From JAAEEP01 sp035529155 (GTDB taxonomy: Archaea > Thermoplasmatota > Thermoplasmata > Methanomassiliicoccales > JAAEEP01): 6,736 nt of DNA. Under the pieces are notes generated by a model. The model had not been told where the DNA came from. It was given only the letters and a program-made list of their open reading frames with translations, and made no database searches. How positions within the stretch are numbered: the stretch's first letter is position 1; each line of letters opens with the position of its first letter. The stretch is taken from contig DATKXF010000114.1 of assembly GCA_035529155.1 (NCBI GenBank), forward strand, positions 1-6,736. Direction: 5' to 3'. Both the position numbers and the translations under genes were made by a program. This document shows, in pieces, positions 3,779-6,736 of the stretch.

Positions 3779-6736
3779 CCCTCCATTGCCAGCCTGTAAT
3801 ACCCAGCATGGGGCTGGTAGATCTCGCCCGCCTCGCTGAGCTTCTTGAGCAGCCGCCTCATCTTGTCCTCCGCGATTCCCTCGCTCTCGGCCGCCTGGAG
3901 CAGGGCCTCGATGCTCACTCCCTTTGACCCTTCTGAAAGCTCCGAGATCAACTTCCTCAGCACGCTGATCTGATCCCGCTGAGAGTGTGAGGTGCCCGTA
4001 GCGATAATATCGATGTCGATCTGCCCCTCCTGACCAGCAATCTTCTTGAGATAGTACTCGACGATTCTCACCGCCCGCATAGCATCCTCTACGGACACGG
4101 TGTTGCTGAGCCTCGCGCGGGCGCTGGCTTCGGATATTCGGACGAAGGCCTCAAGCTGCCTAGCCGTTATTGGAACTGATCCCTGGTCCTCGCCCCCCTT
4201 CCTGATCTCCATATAGTAATCATGGATGATCTTAATGGCCTCCTCAGTGAACACAGGATAGATGCGCTTGGAATGGGCAACATACTTTCTGAAGAAGTCC
4301 ACCGACCATGCTGGACAGAGTTCCTGGGTCTCCTCCATGATCTTGTTGACTGGGACTCCGGGCATGTCCTCCAGATCGGTTTCTGAGTACTTCCGGATCT
4401 GCCCTCTCCAGTGCGCCTTCAATATGTGATTGGTGATCTGCGAGTCCCTCTTGGCATCCGGCTTGTCGGTCATGGCGAATATCAGGTCGAATCTGGACAT
4501 GAGCGCAGGTGGAAGATTGATCTGATCTGCTATGTACTGGTGCTCCTCGAATCTCCCGTACTTGGGGTTAGCCGCACCCAGTATGGAGCACCGGCACTGT
4601 AAGGTGGCAGTGATTCCCGCCTTTGCCACCGAGATGGTCTGTGATTCCATGGCCTCGTGCATCGAGCTCCTGTCCTGATCGGTCATCTTGTCCAGCTCGT
4701 CCACGCATGCCACTCCCTTGTCAGCCAGTACCAGTGCGCCCGCCTCCAGGGTCCATCTGCCCTCACCAAAATCGTCCTTCACGGCCGCTGCGGTGTTGTG
4801 TACCAGGAAGCCATTGCCCAGGAAGGCGTGAGTGTTCTTCACCGTCAGGTCGTACACATATCTTGGGAGGTCATCCTCATAATGCATTATCTTGATTATA
4901 GGGAGCCATCTTGGTTCTTGATCGCCCTTGTAGCCCCTCCAATGCAACTCGTCTCCATCATCGAGCTCGTTGGCCTGTCGCCATCCCTCCTCTCCAGACC
5001 TGCGGGACCATACCTTTGTCTCGGCTGTGCACCTGAGCCATCGCTTTCCAGATGTCTCGAGTTCCACAAGAAACGAAGGGGTGTTAATCCGCCATATGGC
5101 CTCCACCTCTTCATGTACCACTTCCCCGCTTCCGTTGACGCAGGCTACCCTCGGACCGTTAATCATCTCCCGCTCTATGCCCTCTCGATACTCTTCGGGA
5201 AACCGCATCCTCTCCTCAACGAATTCCTCGATGTGGACATCCTCTCCGTCAACCAGAATGTGGGTGAGGGGCGAGACGCAAAGACCGGCCGCGGATGAGC
5301 TCTTTCCTGAGGCGTAGATGCCACGGGGAGCGAGGGTGGACATGTAACGGAGTAATTGAGAGTTGTGAACGATGATGTCCTCGGCTATGAAATTATGATG
5401 TTCTGGGACTTGGAGGTCGTAGACATATGGATCTTCGTATTTGATTTCCTCAATACTCTCGACCAGATCCCAGAATACGTCTGATTCTGCAAGTTTCTTG
5501 ATCTTTTCTATATCGCTCCTATTTTGATCGCTGAGAACCTCGGAGGTCAGAGAGGTAAATCCTTGAGCGGCCTGCATGCTGATCCCACTATTTGGACAAT
5601 TCCTCTCTAGATAGGAGACCCCGCTCTGGCTCATTCCAATGGATTCTGCCAGGGCTTCTTGACTCATATGCAATGATTCCCTGATCGCTGCTGCCTCATC
5701 CCAAGAAATGGCTCCCCGATATAGCCTATTTTCAATCGATTCGATCTGTTGATATCTCAACTCTAATCCAGTAACAATTCTAGAAAATGCATCGACCGAT
5801 GGGTTCCTGTCACCGATCAAATAATGTGCCATGGTAGGCCTGGGAACTGGATAATCGTTCTGATACATCCTCAGGGCCCTTCTTGTTCGTTCTAGGTCCA
5901 TTGCGGTATTGGGGATGACGTCGAGATTGGTGTTGAGTTCCAGCCCTTTGGAGACGATTTCACTCAATCTGTGCTTCTTATCCGGACTTCTAAAGGGTAT
6001 CTTCTCTTTGAACTTCTCCACTTCCCCGCCGCTGACCAAGAGACGGTAATAGTATCGTTCCATGTAATTGTTGAAGAACCTCTTTCTCCTCGATTGAATA
6101 CCCAATCGAAGTAGAAGGTGCTGGATATCCTTCAACAACTCAATGGATGAAGAGGGGATAGAGATCATTCTGGTGCCCTTTCTCACCGAACCTTCCGCAT
6201 CGAAGAACCCCGAAATGGCCGATGCGATTTCCTCGTGGCTGCATCTAAAAAGGAGGTCAGGCATTTGCCTTTCAGGGGACGGTCTGTCCAAACCCATATT
6301 TGAAAGTAAAGTGCAGAATTCAATTCCGCTGATAACGACCTCAAACGCATTCTTTCCCGCATGGGGTTTCCGAATCGAGGGATTCATACCCATCTTCTTG
6401 GAAAGACCATAGACCTCGTCGAGAAGGGATCGATCGTTGTTGGTGAAGTAGGCGGTTGCCGTTCCATTCTTCCTCATCTGAACATGACCGTCTCCTATCA
6501 TCAATCCGATTAGTCTCCAGAAATCTTCAACCTCGATCGAGGACATGTTCAATCGAGTGGGGTTGTATGATCGGGATTTTCGATATTCCATCTTTGATAA
6601 ATCTTGCATCTCTCCGGGTATGTCCAATGATCTGGGCGTGGCGATGAAATCTCCTTCTCTCAGTTCTTTCGCGGGCTTGGGTCTGATCCCGCTCTTCCAA
6701 ATGAAGAATGGATGTGTTGGGGTCACGATCAGCTCC
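3775..6736 (-). CDS. mcm: MCM replicative helicase, interrupted by two inteins (N-terminal part outside window)
   Basis: This is the archaeal minichromosome maintenance helicase, the hexameric ATPase that unwinds DNA at replication forks. The frame is open at the right edge. The GTG at 6724-6726 is an internal valine codon of an intein, not a start. Extein seen here is 27 residues (5281-5361: SQLLRYMSTLAPRG then IYASGKSSSAAGL) plus 339 residues (3778-4794). The second block has Walker B CVDELDKM (Asp 4699-4701), sensor 1 GAANPKYGRF (Asn 4567-4569), the arginine finger in LMSRFD (Arg 4492-4494), sensor 2 in ITARQLE (Arg 4159-4161) and a C-terminal winged helix (about 3778-4000). Walker A is split by the first intein, so its GDPG.AK half lies off-window, and the whole zinc-finger/OB N-terminal domain is missing from view. 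The stop overlaps the DUF424 start. The intact extein motifs imply a working helicase after splicing. Confidence 0.95.
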   Translation of the reverse strand, partial: ELIVTPTHPFFIWKSGIRPKPAKELREGDFIATPRSLDIPGEMQDLSKMEYRKSRSYNPTRLNMSSIEVEDFWRLIGLMIGDGHVQMRKNGTATAYFTNNDRSLLDEVYGLSKKMGMNPSIRKPHAGKNAFEVVISGIEFCTLLSNMGLDRPSPERQMPDLLFRCSHEEIASAISGFFDAEGSVRKGTRMISIPSSSIELLKDIQHLLLRLGIQSRRKRFFNNYMERYYYRLLVSGGEVEKFKEKIPFRSPDKKHRLSEIVSKGLELNTNLDVIPNTAMDLERTRRALRMYQNDYPVPRPTMAHYLIGDRNPSVDAFSRIVTGLELRYQQIESIENRLYRGAISWDEAAAIRESLHMSQEALAESIGMSQSGVSYLERNCPNSGISMQAAQGFTSLTSEVLSDQNRSDIEKIKKLAESDVFWDLVESIEEIKYEDPYVYDLQVPEHHNFIAEDIIVHNSQLLRYMSTLAPRGIYASGKSSSAAGLCVSPLTHILVDGEDVHIEEFVEERMRFPEEYREGIEREMINGPRVACVNGSGEVVHEEVEAIWRINTPSFLVELETSGKRWLRCTAETKVWSRRSGEEGWRQANELDDGDELHWRGYKGDQEPRWLPIIKIMHYEDDLPRYVYDLTVKNTHAFLGNGFLVHNTAAAVKDDFGEGRWTLEAGALVLADKGVACVDELDKMTDQDRSSMHEAMESQTISVAKAGITATLQCRCSILGAANPKYGRFEEHQYIADQINLPPALMSRFDLIFAMTDKPDAKRDSQITNHILKAHWRGQIRKYSETDLEDMPGVPVNKIMEETQELCPAWSVDFFRKYVAHSKRIYPVFTEEAIKIIHDYYMEIRKGGEDQGSVPITARQLEAFVRISEASARARLSNTVSVEDAMRAVRIVEYYLKKIAGQEGQIDIDIIATGTSHSQRDQISVLRKLISELSEGSKGVSIEALLQAAESEGIAEDKMRRLLKKLSEAGEIYQPHAGYYRLAMEG
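4795..5280 (-). other. Mini-intein in MCM (162 residues, no endonuclease)
   Basis: This in-frame protein intron splices itself out after translation. It interrupts the MCM motif between SSAAGL and TAAAVKDDFG. The N-terminal block A is CVSPLTHILVDGE, with catalytic Cys1 (codon 5278-5280). The C-terminal block F is YVYDLTVKNTHAF and block G is GFLVHN, with the penultimate His and final Asn (4795-4797). The next extein residue is Thr. No LAGLIDADG motif exists: the region after block B goes through a short acidic linker (DDGDELHWRG) straight to block F, so this is a Hint domain only. Oddly, block B reads CTAETKVW, where TxxH is expected; the histidine position is Thr (codon 5017-5019). Composition resembles the host (one sampled line about 60% GC), suggesting long residence. 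It must still splice, or the helicase is dead. Confidence 0.93.
5542..5901 (-). other. Tandem XRE-like helix-turn-helix segments inside the Walker A intein
   Basis: Between the endonuclease and block F are about 120 residues not needed for splicing. The C-terminal copy (5542-5697) reads AAIRESLHMSQEALAESIG then MSQSGVSYLERNCPNSGIS, an excellent fit to the Cro/C1 pattern 'iRe.r...sQeeLAe.lg.sqs.vs.lEr'. The N-terminal copy (5761-5901) matches the second half of the same fold, RPTMAHYLIGDRNPSVDAF followed by SRIVTGLEL, resembling 'v....is.y..G.rnPs...l..i...l', and is more degenerate. They probably help the endonuclease recognise its target, or bind DNA for regulation. The fold call is by motif only: strong for the C-terminal copy and moderate for the other. 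Confidence 0.75.
5941..6513 (-). other. LAGLIDADG (DOD) homing endonuclease domain of the Walker A intein
   Basis: Two dodecapeptide motifs are present: LIGLMIGDGHV (metal-binding Asp codon 6493-6495) and ISGFFDAEGSV (Asp codon 6199-6201), 98 residues apart, which is the normal two-motif single-chain layout. Both acidic residues are retained, so cleavage activity is plausible. The second half includes LLKDIQHLLLRLGIQSRRKR, typical of the strand and helix region after the second motif. The expected target is an intein-free mcm allele cut at the Walker A coding sequence. Confidence 0.9.

Larger units (their letters stand above)
5362..6736 (-). other. Full-size intein in MCM Walker A (N-terminal end outside window)
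   Basis: The visible 458 residues end in VYDLQVPEHHNF (block F) and IIVHN (block G), with the final Asn at 5362-5364 and Ser as the next extein residue. The downstream extein SQLLRYMSTLAPRG follows Walker A in MCMs (GDPG.AKS), so the insertion lies exactly between the Walker A lysine and serine, and that serine serves as the +1 splicing nucleophile. Near the right edge, ELIVTPTHPFF is block B with an intact TxxH (His 6712-6714). Block A and the first roughly 60-80 residues are off-window, so the total length is probably near 520-540 residues. In order, it carries a LAGLIDADG endonuclease, helix-turn-helix segments, and the C-terminal Hint half. Three sampled 60-base lines average about 42% GC against about 60% in the flanking extein and mini-intein, which is consistent with recent horizontal arrival. 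Confidence 0.94.

Noticed and set aside
3779..3784. GGAGGG as a functional Shine-Dalgarno for DUF424
   Set aside because: It touches the ATG with no spacer. Coupled reinitiation at the ATGA overlap explains the start better.
4795..5280. Mini-intein as a decayed, non-splicing relic
   Set aside because: The block B histidine is missing, but the frame and all other splicing residues are intact, and natural inteins at an archaeal MCM site are known to splice without it. Loss of splicing would inactivate the helicase.
4657..5298. 213-residue + strand open frame opposite mcm
   Set aside because: It lies fully antisense to the mini-intein and the MCM extein, shows no recognisable domain, and has no convincing ribosome binding site. 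It is a shadow of a GC-rich gene.
6724..6726. GTG as a start codon for a 983-residue protein
   Set aside because: The frame stays open to the window edge (E-L-I before the valine), and the codon lies inside intein block B. The true gene start is outside the window.

Overview
The window reads as an ordinary archaeal chromosome segment, most likely euryarchaeal. An assignment to Thermoplasmatota, including methanogenic relatives, is only a guess. The evidence is an archaeal MCM replicative helicase, an archaeal NMD3 homologue, a DUF424 protein, Shine-Dalgarno motifs of the GAGGTGA type, and tightly packed genes. Host genes are about 60% GC in the lines I counted by hand. There are no RNA genes, CRISPR arrays, insertion sequences or long non-coding stretches. 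The longest gene-free gap is 37 bases.

Left half, + strand (1-2427). The 3' end of an ABC transporter ATPase gene is followed by its ABC-2 type permease and a stand-alone CinA-N/MoCF-like protein. Spacers are 4 and 9 bases, and each Shine-Dalgarno overlaps the preceding stop codon, so this is one operon. After a short AT-rich gap with a possible TATA box comes a small Cys-rich protein resembling the Zn/[2Fe-2S] N-terminal half of the copper chaperone CopZ, without the HMA copper-binding half.

Right half, - strand (6736-2449). One operon runs mcm -> DUF424 -> nmd3 and converges on the CopZ-like gene with a 21-base gap. The mcm stop and the DUF424 start overlap as ATGA, and one base separates DUF424 from nmd3. 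The operon joins the replicative helicase with a ribosome-associated factor and a small conserved protein of unknown function.

The main interest is mcm, which is interrupted by two inteins only 27 extein residues apart in the AAA+ core. The upstream one (partial, continuing past the right edge) sits between the Walker A lysine and serine. It keeps both LAGLIDADG motifs, carries one clear and one probable XRE-type helix-turn-helix, and is strikingly AT-rich (about 42% GC in sampled lines), which suggests recent arrival. The downstream one is a 162-residue mini-intein with no endonuclease and host-like composition. It lacks the normally conserved block B histidine, as has been reported for inteins of the archaeal CDC21-a site. 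The helicase becomes functional only after both have spliced out.
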